Source: Streptomyces sp. AC512_CC834
GTDB lineage: Bacteria > Actinomycetota > Actinomycetes > Streptomycetales > Streptomycetaceae
Assembly: GCF_019049325.1 (NCBI RefSeq)
Contig: NZ_JAGMUO010000006.1
Coordinates: 32,102 to 96,101 of the forward strand
Direction of reading: 5' to 3'
DNA length: 64,000 bases
The position numbers were made by a program, and so were the translations under genes. This document shows, piece by piece, positions 42,657-52,779 of this stretch (the stretch's first letter is position 1; the number at the start of each line of letters is the position of its first letter). The notes under the pieces were generated by a model that saw nothing but the letters and a program-made list of their open reading frames with translations, was not told the DNA's origin and ran no database searches.

Positions 42657-43221
42657 AGGCTAGCGGGCGACGGACGTCTCCTACATGACATCGGAAAGAG
42701 AATCGCCTGTGGCACGGAAGTGAGAGTCAGCAGCAAGGACTCAGCACACCAACAAACCCCCTCCGAGCGTTAATCCGCCAGACGCACGAACACAACCCAG
42801 CAGCACATTTGAGAGCGAACCCCGCAAACACCACCCTCCACCAACCACCGGCACCAGGCGCGGCGTTCGGAGTCGCCGACGCCGAGCAGGGCGGGCGGGC
42901 GTCCGCGTACGGCGGCCAGCCGTGCCGAGGTCGCGGGGAAGCCGTCGCGGGTGCGGTCGCGGGAAGGGACTCTGTCAGGTGGTGCGAACTATCTCATCTC
43001 GCGAACAATCGGTCCTGACCATCTCCTGAGAGTCTCCTCGCCCATGACGAGAACCACGCTCCAGCAGCCATGACATTTCAGGTATTCCGGTCACATCGTC
43101 GTCCGTACTTCCCATACGGCTCACAGAATCACTCACCCCGCTCCCATCGGCCCCGGCAAGTCTTGGTCTCTCCGCACCGCGCCGGTGCGGCTTGGCAGCA
43201 GGCGACGAATCAGGAGAGCTG
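42657..43221. other. Intergenic region after the IS elements
   Basis: Starts with the second copy of the IS4 target duplication and holds no supported gene. The regulatory region of the ABC transporter operon must lie in its right half; no clear operator was seen. Confidence 0.5.
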
Positions 43222-44136
43222 ATGATCGAGGTTCGCGGGCTCACCAAACGCTACGGCGAGGTCCTTGCCGTCAACGATCTGAACTTCAGCGTCCGTCCCG
43301 GCGAGGTGACCGGCTTCCTCGGTCCGAACGGGGCCGGGAAGTCCGCCACCATGCGGATGATCCTGGGACTGGACGCCCCCACCTCCGGCACCGCCACCGT
43401 AGGCGGCCGCGCCGTCGCCGAGCATCCCGTGCCGATGAGGGCCGTCGGAGCCCTGTTGGACGCCGGCGCAGTGCTGGCGAGCCGGAGCGCATACCACCAT
43501 CTGCTGGCGCTCGCGGCGAGCAACGGGCTCCCGCGCGGCCGGGTCGACGCCGTACTGGAGGAAGTGGGGCTGTCGGGTGTGGCCCGCCGGGCGGCCGGAA
43601 CGTACTCGCTCGGCATGCGGCAGCGGCTCGGCATCGCGGGCGCCCTGCTGGGTGACCCACCGGTGCTCGTGCTCGACGAGCCCCTCAACGGGCTCGACCC
43701 CGAGGGAATCGTCTGGATCCGCCGGCTGATGCGTCGCATGGCCGGCGAGGGGCGGGCCGTGATGATGTCCAGCCACCTGATGAGCGAGGTGGAACTCACC
43801 GTCGATCACCTGGTCGTCATCGGCCGGGGCCGCCTGATCGCCGACACCGGAATGGCGGAGTTCATCGCCTCGGTCGGCGGACGGGAGGTCGTCGTTCGTA
43901 CGCCCCAGGCGGCCTCCTTCGCCGGCCGGCTGGCGGCGGTCGGCGCCGCTGTACGGACGGGCGAGGAGGGAGAACTGGTCGTGACCGGGCTCGATGCCGA
44001 GCATATCGGTGTGCTCGCCGCCGCCACGGAAGTCGAACTGCACAAGTTGGCCCCGCGCCAGACGTCTTTGGAAGAGGCCTTCATGGAACTGACTCAGGAC
44101 AGTGTCGAGTACTCGGCCGAAGGAGAGGCGGCCTGA
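43222..44136 (+). CDS. ABC transporter ATP-binding protein
   Basis: 304 residues from ATG 43222 (GGAG upstream; the in-frame start at 43192 lacks one). Walker A GPNGAGKSATM, signature YSLGMRQRLG and Walker B VLVLDEPLNGLDPEG are intact. C-terminal extension is that of the bacitracin/daunorubicin-type (BcrA/DrrA) exporters. It partners the permease that follows with a TGATG overlap and is followed by a two-component system, a common arrangement for antibiotic or peptide stress response. Confidence 0.9.
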   Translation: MIEVRGLTKRYGEVLAVNDLNFSVRPGEVTGFLGPNGAGKSATMRMILGLDAPTSGTATVGGRAVAEHPVPMRAVGALLDAGAVLASRSAYHHLLALAASNGLPRGRVDAVLEEVGLSGVARRAAGTYSLGMRQRLGIAGALLGDPPVLVLDEPLNGLDPEGIVWIRRLMRRMAGEGRAVMMSSHLMSEVELTVDHLVVIGRGRLIADTGMAEFIASVGGREVVVRTPQAASFAGRLAAVGAAVRTGEEGELVVTGLDAEHIGVLAAATEVELHKLAPRQTSLEEAFMELTQDSVEYSAEGEAA

Positions 44137-45014
44137 TGAGCCAGAGCACGGTCGAGACCCGCGGGCCACGACTGAAGCGGCCCGCGAAACCGCGGCGTGG
44201 CCGGGGCGAGGCTTCGGCCGCGGGGCCCGCGAGCAGGGCCACGTTCGGCCACAGTCTGCGCGCCGAGTGGATCAGGTTGCGCACCATGCGCTCCACGCTG
44301 TACGTGGTTCTGGTCACCCTTGTCGCCGGGGCCGGTCTCGGCACACTCAGCGGTTCCTCGGCGGGCGACGAGTACGCCCTGATGTCGGCTGCGGACAAAC
44401 TCACCTTCGACCCACTGGCCACCAGTCTCAAGGGCGTCATTCTGGCGCAGCTCACCCTGGCGCTGCTGGGGGGCCTGGCCATCGCCTCCGAGTACGGCAG
44501 CCGCACGATCGTCAGCACTCTGACGGCGGTCCCCCGCCGGGGCCGGGTGCTCGTGGCCAAGGCCGTCGTGGTCCTGGCGATCGCACTGCCGACCGGACTG
44601 CTGACGACGCTCGGTGGCTTCCTCGCGGGCCAGGCGGCGCTGGAGTCCTCGGGTGCCCCGTACCTCGCGCTCGGCGACGCGGGCGCGTGGCGAGCCGTCC
44701 TCGGTGGCGGAGCCTACCTGGCACTCGCCGGGCTCCTCGGACTTGCCGCGGGCACCATGATTCGCAGCACCACGGCCACGGTGACGACTCTCTTCACGAC
44801 GATACTGCTCGTTCCCGGGCTGGCTCCGTCTCTGCCCGGGGTGCTCGCGGACCGGGTGACGAAGTACTGGCCGCCTTCCGCGGGCGGACGGATCGTGACC
44901 GGATACCACGACCCCGGCCTGCTGAACCCGTGGCCGGGCTTCACCGTGATGGCAGGATGCGTCGTGATCCTGCTGACCGTGGCGCTCTTCACCTTCCGCC
45001 GACGAGACGCGTAG
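44136..45014 (+). CDS. ABC-2 type membrane permease
   Basis: 292 residues: a basic cytosolic start (KRPAKPRRGRGEA) and about six membrane helices, including STLYVVLVTLVAGAGLG, GVILAQLTLALLGGLAI, VVVLAIALPTGLLTTLGG and FTVMAGCVVILLTVALF. GSRTIVSTLTAVPRRGRVL between helices is typical of ABC-2 exporters paired with BcrA-type ATPases. The substrate is unknown. Confidence 0.85.
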   Translation: MSQSTVETRGPRLKRPAKPRRGRGEASAAGPASRATFGHSLRAEWIRLRTMRSTLYVVLVTLVAGAGLGTLSGSSAGDEYALMSAADKLTFDPLATSLKGVILAQLTLALLGGLAIASEYGSRTIVSTLTAVPRRGRVLVAKAVVVLAIALPTGLLTTLGGFLAGQAALESSGAPYLALGDAGAWRAVLGGGAYLALAGLLGLAAGTMIRSTTATVTTLFTTILLVPGLAPSLPGVLADRVTKYWPPSAGGRIVTGYHDPGLLNPWPGFTVMAGCVVILLTVALFTFRRRDA

Positions 45015-45088
45015 CAGGATCGGTACGCGGCGGCCGACGACAGCGACCGGCGGGCGCGATCGGTACGTGTGATCAGAACGGGACGGCC

Positions 45089-45793
45089 ATGGCGGAACAG
45101 CTCCTGGTGGTGGAGGACGACACCACGCTGCGCGAGCTCCTTTCGGCGAGCCTGCGGCTGGTGGGCTTCGAGGTACGGGCGGTCACGACCGGCGCCGAGG
45201 CGTTGGCCGCGGTCCTGCACGCACCGCCCGACCTCATCGTCCTCGACGTGATGCTCCCGGACTTCGACGGGTTCGAGGTCGTACGCCGACTGCGCGGCGG
45301 TCGAACCGGGTCGCCGGCACTGGCCGAGCCCCCACCGGTGCTGTTCCTCACCGCCCGGGACGCGGCCGAGGACCGGATCAGCGGGCTGAGTGCGGGCGGC
45401 GACGACTACGTCACCAAACCGTTCAACCTGGAGGAACTGATCCTGCGCATTCGGGCCATCCTGCGGCGTACCGGCGGCCCGCAGCCGGACGCCCACCTGG
45501 TCGTCGGAGATCTCACCCTGGACCCCGAGGGCCATCACGTGACCCGTGGGGGGCAGCCGGTCCTGCTCTCCCCCACCGAATTCAGCCTGCTGCGGGTACT
45601 GATGGAGCACGTCGGCCAGGTGCTGACCAAGCGGCAACTGCTCGATGCCGTGTGGCACTACGACTTCGGCGGCGACGACAGCATCGTCGCCTCGTACATC
45701 AGCTACCTGCGGCGCAAGGTGGATGCCGCCGAACCCAAACTGATCCACACGGTGCGCGGGACCGGCTACGTGCTGCGCAGGCCCGCGCGGTGA
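45089..45793 (+). CDS. OmpR-family response regulator
   Basis: 234 residues. Receiver domain with phospho-acceptor in LIVLDVMLPD near residue 53 and KPFNLEEL at the end, then a winged-helix DNA-binding domain (LLSPTEFSLLRVLMEHVGQV ... YLRRKVD). Overlaps the kinase gene by 4 nt (GTGA). Likely controls the ABC transporter just upstream. Confidence 0.9.
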   Translation: MAEQLLVVEDDTTLRELLSASLRLVGFEVRAVTTGAEALAAVLHAPPDLIVLDVMLPDFDGFEVVRRLRGGRTGSPALAEPPPVLFLTARDAAEDRISGLSAGGDDYVTKPFNLEELILRIRAILRRTGGPQPDAHLVVGDLTLDPEGHHVTRGGQPVLLSPTEFSLLRVLMEHVGQVLTKRQLLDAVWHYDFGGDDSIVASYISYLRRKVDAAEPKLIHTVRGTGYVLRRPAR

Positions 45794-47280
45794 ACGGCAC
45801 CGTGGCACGCCGGATCGGGCGTCTCTCGCTGCGTGGCCGGCTTCTCGTGATCACCTTGGCTCTGCTGGTGGCCGCTCTGCTCGGCAGCACCGGCCTGGCC
45901 GTCGACCAACTGCGGCGCGGCCTCGTCGAGCAGTTGGACGAACGGGTCCGCGGCGTGGCCGAGGTGACCGCACGGCTCCCTCTCCTGCCGCAGGCCGTGG
46001 GTGAGCACGACGCCCCGCAGGTCCGCGACAAGGTGGAACTGCAGTGGGTGCGGGACGTCTACGTCGCCTACCTGACCCCGGACGGCAGCGTCGAGCGCGT
46101 GGTGCGGCCCGCCGTCCACCAGCCGCCCGCACTGCCACACCTGGACGACGCGGCGGTCGCCCGCCGGGCGGGTGAGCCCTTCACCGTCGAGGGCAAGGAC
46201 GGTGCGAGGGGCTGGCGGGTGATCGCCGTGCCGCGCACCGCCGGAACGGCCGACCGGGCCGGCAGCGTGATCGTGGCCGGCTCACTCGGTGAGGTCGACG
46301 ACGCGGTCTGGCACCTCACCAGCCGGGTCCTGGTCCTCAACGCGGCCGTCCTGGTACTCCTCGGACTCGCCGGGTGGTTCGCGGTCCGGGCCGGCCTGAA
46401 GCCGTTGCGCCGCGTCGAGACCACCGCGGCCGCGATCGCGTCCGGGGACCTCTCCAGCCGCGTACCGGAGCTGTCCGCCCCGCACACCGAGCTCGGCCGG
46501 CTGTCCACGGCGCTCAACGGCATGCTCGACCGGATCGAGGCGGGCGACGCCGCCCGTGCCGACTCCGAGCAGCGGATGCGCAGGTTCATCGCCGACGCCA
46601 GCCACGAGCTGCGTACGCCGCTGGCTGGTATCAAGGGGTTCACCGAGCTGTACCGGATGGGCGGCATGCCGGAACGTGCCGACGTCGACACCTCGATGGG
46701 CCGGATCGAGCGCGAGGCCGCCCGCCTGGTCGCCATGGTGGAGGAACTCCTGCTCCTCGCCCGCCTCGACGAGCACGGCACCGCCGCCGCTCTCCCGCTG
46801 CACGTCACACCGATGGACCTGCGCACCCTGGCCGCCGACGCGCTGCACGACCTGCGCGCCCTCGACCCGCAGCGGCCCATCGCTCTCACCGGCCCCGGTG
46901 GCGGACGGCCCGGTGCCGCCCCGGTCCTCGGCGACGAGGCCCGGCTCCGCCAGGTCACCTCGAACCTCGTCGGCAACGCCGTCGCCCACACCCCACCGGG
47001 CACGCCCGTCCGTATCGGGGTCGGCACCGAGGGCGGGCACGCCGTCCTGGAGTTCGCGGACGAGGGCCCCGGAATGACCGCCGACCAGGCCGACCGGGTC
47101 TTCAGCCGCTTCTACCGAGCCGACCGGGCACGCGCCCGCTCCGGGCTGGGCGGCGCGGGCCTGGGGCTGGCCATCGTCGACTCGCTGGTACGCGCCCACG
47201 GCGGCCGCGTCGACCTCCGGACGGCACCCGGCGCCGGCGCGAACTTCCGCATGCTGCTGCCCCGCGATCGCGCCGAGTGA
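45790..47280 (+). CDS. Sensor histidine kinase
   Basis: 496 residues from a GTG overlapping the regulator stop. Two membrane helices (about 17-38 and 172-194) enclose an extracytoplasmic sensor of about 130 residues; HAMP follows. The H-box is DASHELRTPLAGIKGF, with N-box NLVGNAVAHTPPG and G-boxes DEGPGMT and GLGGAGLGLAI. Classic Streptomyces OmpR-type kinase. Confidence 0.9.
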   Translation: MNGTVARRIGRLSLRGRLLVITLALLVAALLGSTGLAVDQLRRGLVEQLDERVRGVAEVTARLPLLPQAVGEHDAPQVRDKVELQWVRDVYVAYLTPDGSVERVVRPAVHQPPALPHLDDAAVARRAGEPFTVEGKDGARGWRVIAVPRTAGTADRAGSVIVAGSLGEVDDAVWHLTSRVLVLNAAVLVLLGLAGWFAVRAGLKPLRRVETTAAAIASGDLSSRVPELSAPHTELGRLSTALNGMLDRIEAGDAARADSEQRMRRFIADASHELRTPLAGIKGFTELYRMGGMPERADVDTSMGRIEREAARLVAMVEELLLLARLDEHGTAAALPLHVTPMDLRTLAADALHDLRALDPQRPIALTGPGGGRPGAAPVLGDEARLRQVTSNLVGNAVAHTPPGTPVRIGVGTEGGHAVLEFADEGPGMTADQADRVFSRFYRADRARARSGLGGAGLGLAIVDSLVRAHGGRVDLRTAPGAGANFRMLLPRDRAE

Positions 47281-47632
47281 CCCCACGTCCCGTGTCCCAC
47301 GCCTCGCGCCTCGCGTCGGCTCCGCACCGAACACCTCTCCCCCTTCCCCGCCGCACCGGGCGCCGACGCCTGGGTGTCACACGCTGCGACCGTGGCGAAA
47401 CCCTCCGCCTACCCGAGCGTGGACGAACTCGTCCAGCCATTCCGCGAGTTGACGGCCCCTCACCCCGCACTGGTGACCGAGGACCGGATCGGCACCTCCG
47501 CGGGGCGATGCCCGCGGCGCCCCCGTCGGCGGTGAATTTCGCGTACGGGCCGTCCTCCGCCTCGCACTGCGGCTTCAGCGCCAGGACATTCCGGTAGAAG
47601 CGATATCAGCGGGATCTATCGTTAAAATAATC
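47281..47632. other. Intergenic region with a short peptidase relic
   Basis: About 350 nt between the kinase stop and the MmpL operator. Apart from the M14-like piece at 47401-47510 no gene is seen. The last 60 nt are AT-rich and form the MmpL promoter region. Confidence 0.5.
47401..47510 (+). pseudogene. Fragment resembling the start of an M14 zinc carboxypeptidase
   Basis: One frame reads SAYPSVDELVQPFRELTAPH followed by PALVTEDRIGTSAGR. This resembles the beginning of M14 carboxypeptidases (YpsydELv..l..L...HP.lv....iG.S..Gr). The frame has no zinc-binding HxxE part and ends soon after. A short relic; identification from pattern memory only. Confidence 0.35.
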
Positions 47633-47643
47633 TGACACTGTTA
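47633..47643. promoter_or_regulatory. Putative TetR operator upstream of the MmpL gene
   Basis: TGACACTGTTA resembles the central TGACAGTGTCA of the palindrome in front of the TetR gene (50113-50129). It lies in an AT-rich stretch about 115 nt before the MmpL start codon, where promoter elements are expected. Confidence 0.5.
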
Positions 47644-47756
47644 AATAAACTTCATACTGCTAAATCTTCCTCTCCTTGACTACCGTCACTCACGGCGATG
47701 AGGAGTGCGACAGCGCCCTCATTTCATTCCGTCCAGGTGCAAGCAGAGGAGATCTC

Positions 47757-49988
47757 GTGTTTGAACGCGTAGCCGAGCTGGCGATCCGCCGGTCCCGGCT
47801 GGTACTCGTCGTCGCCGTCGTGGCCGTGGCCCTCATGGGATTCGTGGGCGGCGGCGCGTTCACCAAGCTGCTGCCGGGCGGCTTCGACGACCCGAACTCC
47901 CAGTCCAGCCGGGCGGTCGAGGTCATCGACGAGAAGTTCGGCGGAGAGACGAACCTCGTCCTGCTGGTCAGCTCCCCCGACGGCCCTGTCGACACTGCGG
48001 CCGCCGAACAGAGCGGACAGGCCCTGGTCGCCGATCTCAAGGGCGAGAAGAACCTCTCGAACGTGTACTCCTACTGGGACACGAACCTCGCCGACCTCCG
48101 CTCCGAGGACGGCAACCAGGCTCTGGTCCTCGCCCATGTGAAGGGCGAGGAGACGGCGTTGCAGGACAACGCCAAGAGTGTCATCGACACCTACTCCGGG
48201 ACCTACGAGGGCACGCTCGAGGTCGAGGCCGGCGGCGGCACCGCGGTGAGCGCCGACATATCGACGCAGGTGGTCTCGGACCTGGTGCTGGCGGAGTCCA
48301 TCGCCATTCCCCTGACCCTGGTGCTGCTCCTGTTCGTCTTCGGCAGCGTCGTCTCCGCCCTGCTGCCGCTGGCCATCGCGGTCATCGCCATCGCCGGTGC
48401 CTTCGCCCAGTTGTCCATCCTCGGCGGCATCACCGAGGTCTCCAACACCGCGACCAACCTCGTCACCGCCCTGGGCCTCGGACTGGGCATCGACTACGCG
48501 CTGTTGATGACCAGCCGGTTCCGTGAACAGCTCGCGTCCGGGGCGTCCGTGGACGACGCCGTCCGCCGGACGGTGAGCACCGCGGGCCGCACGGTCGCGT
48601 TCTCCGCCGCGACGGTGGCGGCCGCGCTCGCCTCCCTCCTGGTCTTCCCGCAGTACTTCCTGCGCTCCTTCGGCTACGCCGGCGTCGGAGTCGTCGCCAT
48701 CGCGGCCATCAGCACCCTGTTCGTGATGCCCGCACTGTTCGTCGTCCTGGGACACCGTGTCAACAAGGGCCGGATGCCGTGGGCCAAGCGGCAGCAGCCC
48801 AGCGTCCAGGGGTCCATGTGGGGGCGCATGGCCCGTACCGTGATGCGGCGGCCCGCGCTCACCGCGCTGCCCGTGCTCGCGGTCCTGCTGGTGGCGGCCG
48901 CCCCGCTGATCGGCATCACCTTCGGCACGCCCGACGAACGGGTTCTGCCGGAGAACGCCGAAAGCCGCCAGGTCACCGCGATGCTCGGCGAGAACTTCAA
49001 CGGCAACGACGCGGCGGCCCTCCACATCGTCATCGACAAGGCCGTGGCCAAGGACGGGCTGACCTCGTACGCCGGTGAACTGGCCGCCCTCGACGGCGTC
49101 ATCCGGGTCGAGACGAGCGCGGGAACCCACACCGGCTCAGGGTCCGCGCCGACCGGTCCGGGCAACCCCGCGCTCGGCCGCCCCGACGCTCAGCGGATCA
49201 ACGTGGTCAGCGACCTGACCCCGAAGTCGGACGAGGCCGAGGCCCTGGTCGGTGACGTACGGGCAGTGACGGCGCCCGAGGGGACAAATCCCCTGGTGGG
49301 CGGAACCGACGCCGAACTGGTCGACGCGAAGGACTCCATCAGCGGCCAACTGCCGATCGCCATCGCCCTGGTCGTCCTCACCACCTTCGTCCTGCTCTTC
49401 CTGTTCACCGGCAGCATCGTGCAGCCGCTGCGTGCGCTGGCACTCAACATGATCAGCCTGGGCGCGACCCTGGGCGTCATGACCTGGATCTTCCAGGACG
49501 GCAACCTCTCCTCCCTCCTCGGTTTCACGGCGCAGCCCATGGAGGTGTCGATGACGGTGCTGATGTTCTGCATCGCCTTCGGCCTCTCGATGGACTACGA
49601 GGTGTTCGTCACCAGCCGGATCAAGGAGCTCCACGACCAGGGCGAGGACAACGAGTCCGCCGTGGCCAACGGCCTCGGGCACACGGGACGCATCGTCTCC
49701 GCGGCGGCCCTCCTGCTCGCCGTGAGCTTCTTCGCCTTCGGCACGGCCAAGATCACCTTCATGCAGATGTTCGGCCTCGGCAGCGGACTGGCCATCCTCA
49801 TCGACGCCATCGCCGTGCGCGGCGTCCTGGTCCCGGCCGCGATGCGCCTGCTCGGCGGCTCGGCCTGGTACGCGCCGCCCTTCCTGAAGAAGCTGCACGG
49901 ACGGATCGGCCTGAGCGAGGGCGGCCCCGAACCCACGCCGGTATCCCCGGCGGAGCCCTCGTACGCGAAGGCCTCGACGGAGGTCTGA
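47757..49988 (+). CDS. MmpL/RND-family transporter
   Basis: 743 residues from a GTG with GAGGAG 6 nt upstream. Two repeats, each one membrane helix, a large external domain and five further helices: helix 1 at LVLVVAVVAVALMGFVGGG, the GLGLGIDYALLMTSRFREQL motif in the first half and FGLSMDYEVFVTSRIKE in the second, the positions of the proton-relay Asp-Tyr pairs. MmpL-type proteins export lipids or drugs using the proton gradient. It is followed by a terminator and a TetR gene that probably represses it. Confidence 0.9.
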   Translation: MFERVAELAIRRSRLVLVVAVVAVALMGFVGGGAFTKLLPGGFDDPNSQSSRAVEVIDEKFGGETNLVLLVSSPDGPVDTAAAEQSGQALVADLKGEKNLSNVYSYWDTNLADLRSEDGNQALVLAHVKGEETALQDNAKSVIDTYSGTYEGTLEVEAGGGTAVSADISTQVVSDLVLAESIAIPLTLVLLLFVFGSVVSALLPLAIAVIAIAGAFAQLSILGGITEVSNTATNLVTALGLGLGIDYALLMTSRFREQLASGASVDDAVRRTVSTAGRTVAFSAATVAAALASLLVFPQYFLRSFGYAGVGVVAIAAISTLFVMPALFVVLGHRVNKGRMPWAKRQQPSVQGSMWGRMARTVMRRPALTALPVLAVLLVAAAPLIGITFGTPDERVLPENAESRQVTAMLGENFNGNDAAALHIVIDKAVAKDGLTSYAGELAALDGVIRVETSAGTHTGSGSAPTGPGNPALGRPDAQRINVVSDLTPKSDEAEALVGDVRAVTAPEGTNPLVGGTDAELVDAKDSISGQLPIAIALVVLTTFVLLFLFTGSIVQPLRALALNMISLGATLGVMTWIFQDGNLSSLLGFTAQPMEVSMTVLMFCIAFGLSMDYEVFVTSRIKELHDQGEDNESAVANGLGHTGRIVSAAALLLAVSFFAFGTAKITFMQMFGLGSGLAILIDAIAVRGVLVPAAMRLLGGSAWYAPPFLKKLHGRIGLSEGGPEPTPVSPAEPSYAKASTEV

Positions 49989-50010
49989 CCACCCGGCCCC
50001 CGACGTGCGG

Positions 50011-50045
50011 GCGGGCTCGACGGCAGGTGTCTGCCGCGAGCCCGC
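50011..50045 (+). terminator. Terminator after the MmpL gene
   Basis: An inverted repeat GCGGGCTCG-A-CGGCAG / CTGCCG-CGAGCCCGC with a GTGT loop and one bulged A begins 22 nt after the stop codon. Confidence 0.75.
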
Positions 50046-50112
50046 CGGTTCGTATGTTCGCCCCCCGATGAGAGAACTTCAGGTTCCCGCCCCTGCGCGG
50101 CCGGCACCGCTC

Positions 50113-50129
50113 ACCTGACAGTGTCAGGT
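50113..50129. promoter_or_regulatory. Palindromic operator of the TetR gene
   Basis: ACCTGACAGTGTCAGGT is a perfect 8+1+8 palindrome 60 nt before the TetR start codon. Size and symmetry suit a TetR dimer; it probably mediates autoregulation. Confidence 0.7.
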
Positions 50130-50188
50130 AAACTTGGCGATCTTCTATCTCCTTGTCGGCGTGAAGGAAGCGTCGTACGGTCAGGATC

Positions 50189-50944
50189 ATGAACGGAGAC
50201 GAACCAGCCGGCGTCCCCCTGACCCTGCGTGAACGGCGTTGGGCCGCCGCCGTCAAGGAGATCCTGGCCGCCGCCGACGACCAGATCGCGGAGAACGGGC
50301 CGGCCGCCCTGTCGCTGAGGGCGGTCGCCAGAAGCCTCGGCATGACCGTGCAGGCCCTCTACCACTACTTCCCGAGCCGGGACGACCTCGTCACCGCCCT
50401 GGTCACCAAGGCGCACGAGGCACTGGCCGACGCCGTCCAGCACGCTGTCGACACAGCCCCCCAGGACGCCGGGGTCGGTGACGTGCCCCGGATGGTCGTC
50501 GCGGCCGAGAGTTACCGGCAGTGGGCGGTCGACCATCCGGAGCTGTTCCAGCTCATCTACGGAGCACCCCTGCGCCACTACTCGGCCCCCGCGGAGGGTT
50601 CCAGCACCCGGGCGGTCCGCCGGATGAGCGGGATCTTCAAGAACGAGCTGTTCAGGGGCTTCACCCCGGAGCAACTCGCCGCAGCCGACACTGCCGCCCT
50701 CTCACCCGGGCTGAAGCGGCACCTGGAGCAGTTCCTGTCGCCGGACGCTCTCGGCGGCATGCCCTCTCCCGCGGTGCCCATCCTGATCAGCGCCTGGGGA
50801 CACATGCACGGCCTGGTCGTCCTGGAGGTGTTCGGGCACACCTCGTTCATCGGTCCGCATCAGGCCGAGATCTTCCGCATGTCGATGATGTCCATGCTTC
50901 AGGACCTCCGCCGCCGGATTCCGGCCGACGGGGCGGCAACATGA
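50189..50944 (+). CDS. TetR-family repressor
   Basis: 251 residues. The helix-turn-helix domain is RAVARSLGMTVQALYHYFPSRD near residue 55; the ligand-binding half has YRQWAVDHPELFQLIYGAP and a terminal WGHMHGLVVLEVFGHTSF, typical of the TetR group with a WHG-type C-terminal domain. It shares an operator motif with the MmpL gene upstream and is likely its repressor. Confidence 0.85.
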   Translation: MNGDEPAGVPLTLRERRWAAAVKEILAAADDQIAENGPAALSLRAVARSLGMTVQALYHYFPSRDDLVTALVTKAHEALADAVQHAVDTAPQDAGVGDVPRMVVAAESYRQWAVDHPELFQLIYGAPLRHYSAPAEGSSTRAVRRMSGIFKNELFRGFTPEQLAAADTAALSPGLKRHLEQFLSPDALGGMPSPAVPILISAWGHMHGLVVLEVFGHTSFIGPHQAEIFRMSMMSMLQDLRRRIPADGAAT

Positions 50945-51079
50945 CAACGCCGGTCCGGGGTGTCCGTTCAACACAACCCCGCGGTGTTGCGCAGACCTTG
51001 CATGAGTTGTTCGCCGTTCGAGACACACCACTTGTCGTCCCGGGAGTCGCGACCCGGACACCACGCAGGAAACGCGACC

Positions 51080-52660
51080 ACACGATGTGGTACGGCGTGC
51101 TGGGGGCCTGTCGTGGTCCGGCACGGCGGGGAATCGCTCGACCTGGGACCGCGGCAACGTCGGCTGCTGCTCACTCGCCTGCTCCCCGATCCGCAAGGGC
51201 GGGTCGTCCGTGCTGGTCAGCACTTCCTCCGGCTACGCGCTGTCCGTGCCGAGGGAAGCGCGGGAAGTCACCGCCCTCGAGACGCACGTGGTCCGGGCCC
51301 GTGACGCGCTCGCACGGGAACAACTGCGCCTCGCGCGGACCGAGACAGACATGGCCGCCCTCGGCCTGTGGCGGGGTCCCGCTCTCGGTGAAGCCGCCGA
51401 GCAGCCCTTCGCCCGCGGGACGGCCGGGGCGACCTCTTGCCCGCCGTGAACGTCGCCGAGCAGCTCACCGTCCACGCTCCCCTGCGCGAGGTCTCCTGGT
51501 CCCTGCTGATGCGCGCCCTCTACGCCGCCGGGCGGCCGGTGGAGGCGCTGCGTCAGTACGACCGCCTCCGCGCCATGCCGGCCCGTGAGCTGGGCCTCGA
51601 CCCGAGCCCCGGCTGCGGGACCTGCACATCGCCATCCTGCGGCACGACACCGGCACCCTCGGGCTTCCCCGGTCGCCACGGCCGTCCACAGCACTGGCCC
51701 CCCCCGGTGGCCGGGGCACCGCTGGTGGGCCGGGGAAAGGAGATGGCACAGCTGGGTGCACTGCTGCGGGACGCGGCGGTCGGACACGCGCGGTGGGCCG
51801 TGGTCTCGGGTGAGCCCGGACCGGTCAAGACCCGGCTGCTGGACGAGTTCGCCGCGCAGGCCACCGAGGCCGGTTCCACCGTTGCCCGGGCCGGCGGAGG
51901 GCATGCCCTGGGCGGCAGCGGCACCGCGCCGGCCCGGCCCGGCCCGGCCCGGGCACAGTCACGCGGGAAGGACCCGGCCAGGACGTACTCAGCACGCTCG
52001 TCCGGCAGATCGCCCGCGTGCCCACCCTCTGTGTGATCGACGACCCCGACCGGGCGGCGTCCGATTTTCACCACCGGCTGTGCCGGCTCGCCAGACTGCT
52101 GCGGGCCACTCCGGTCGTCGTGGCGTGCGCCCTGCGCGACGAGGAGCCCCCCACGATCAGCGGTCTGCTCGCGGAACTGGTCCGACTCGGCACGGCCTGG
52201 TTGCGGCTGGACGCGCTGAACGCCGACGATGTGGCCGAGATCCTCGCGGCGCGTGGCGAGGACGGTTCCCGCTCCACGAGCCGGGAACGTGCCTTCGCAG
52301 CGAGGGCAACCCGTCCGTCCTGGGCGAGCTGCTGAAGCTTCCGCCCCGGCAGCGCACCGGGCCGTGCGCGCGGGTACCGGAAGCGGTCCGCAGAGTCGTC
52401 CGGGCCCGGCCGGCCGAACTGCCCGCGGCGGTCAGGACGATGCCGACGTACGCTGCCGCCGACGGAGGGCGCCTGGACATGGGCATCGGTCTTCTCGCCG
52501 ACGTCCAGCGTCTGACGCGCCAAGAGCTGTTGCGCCTGGCGGACGCCTCGGTCACCGGACGGTTCCTCGTCCGGCACGCGGCCTCCGAGGCCCCTGCCGG
52601 GGGCCACTACCGTCTGCCCGGCCTGGGTGCACGACGTGCTGCCGGGCGCACTGACCGTCT
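51080..52660 (+). pseudogene. Decayed SARP-ATPase (AfsR-like) regulator gene
   Basis: Pieces of one protein lie in order in different frames: VRHGGESLDLGPRQRRLLL (51115 on), SGYALSVPREAREVTALETH with LWRGPALGEAAEQPFA (to 51410), LLMRALYAAGRPVEALRQYD with the ARELGLDPSP end of the BTAD domain (to 51610), an ATPase start LVGRGKEMAQL...VVSGEPGPVKTRLLDEFA (51720-51880), and LARLLRATPVVVACALRDEE (52085-52145). The Walker A lysine region (GPVKT) is altered. At least four frame changes are needed, so it is broken. The original was a large SARP with an ATPase domain, as found in antibiotic clusters. Confidence 0.75.
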
Positions 52661-52779
52661 CGTCGAAGCAGTCGCTTCACAGTGTGACCGCCCATGAGCC
52701 CGCCGGCCGGGACGACATCGACCCGGTGCGCCTGGCCGGTCACCTGCGCACGGCCGGGCAAGGACCAGAACGTGCCCAA

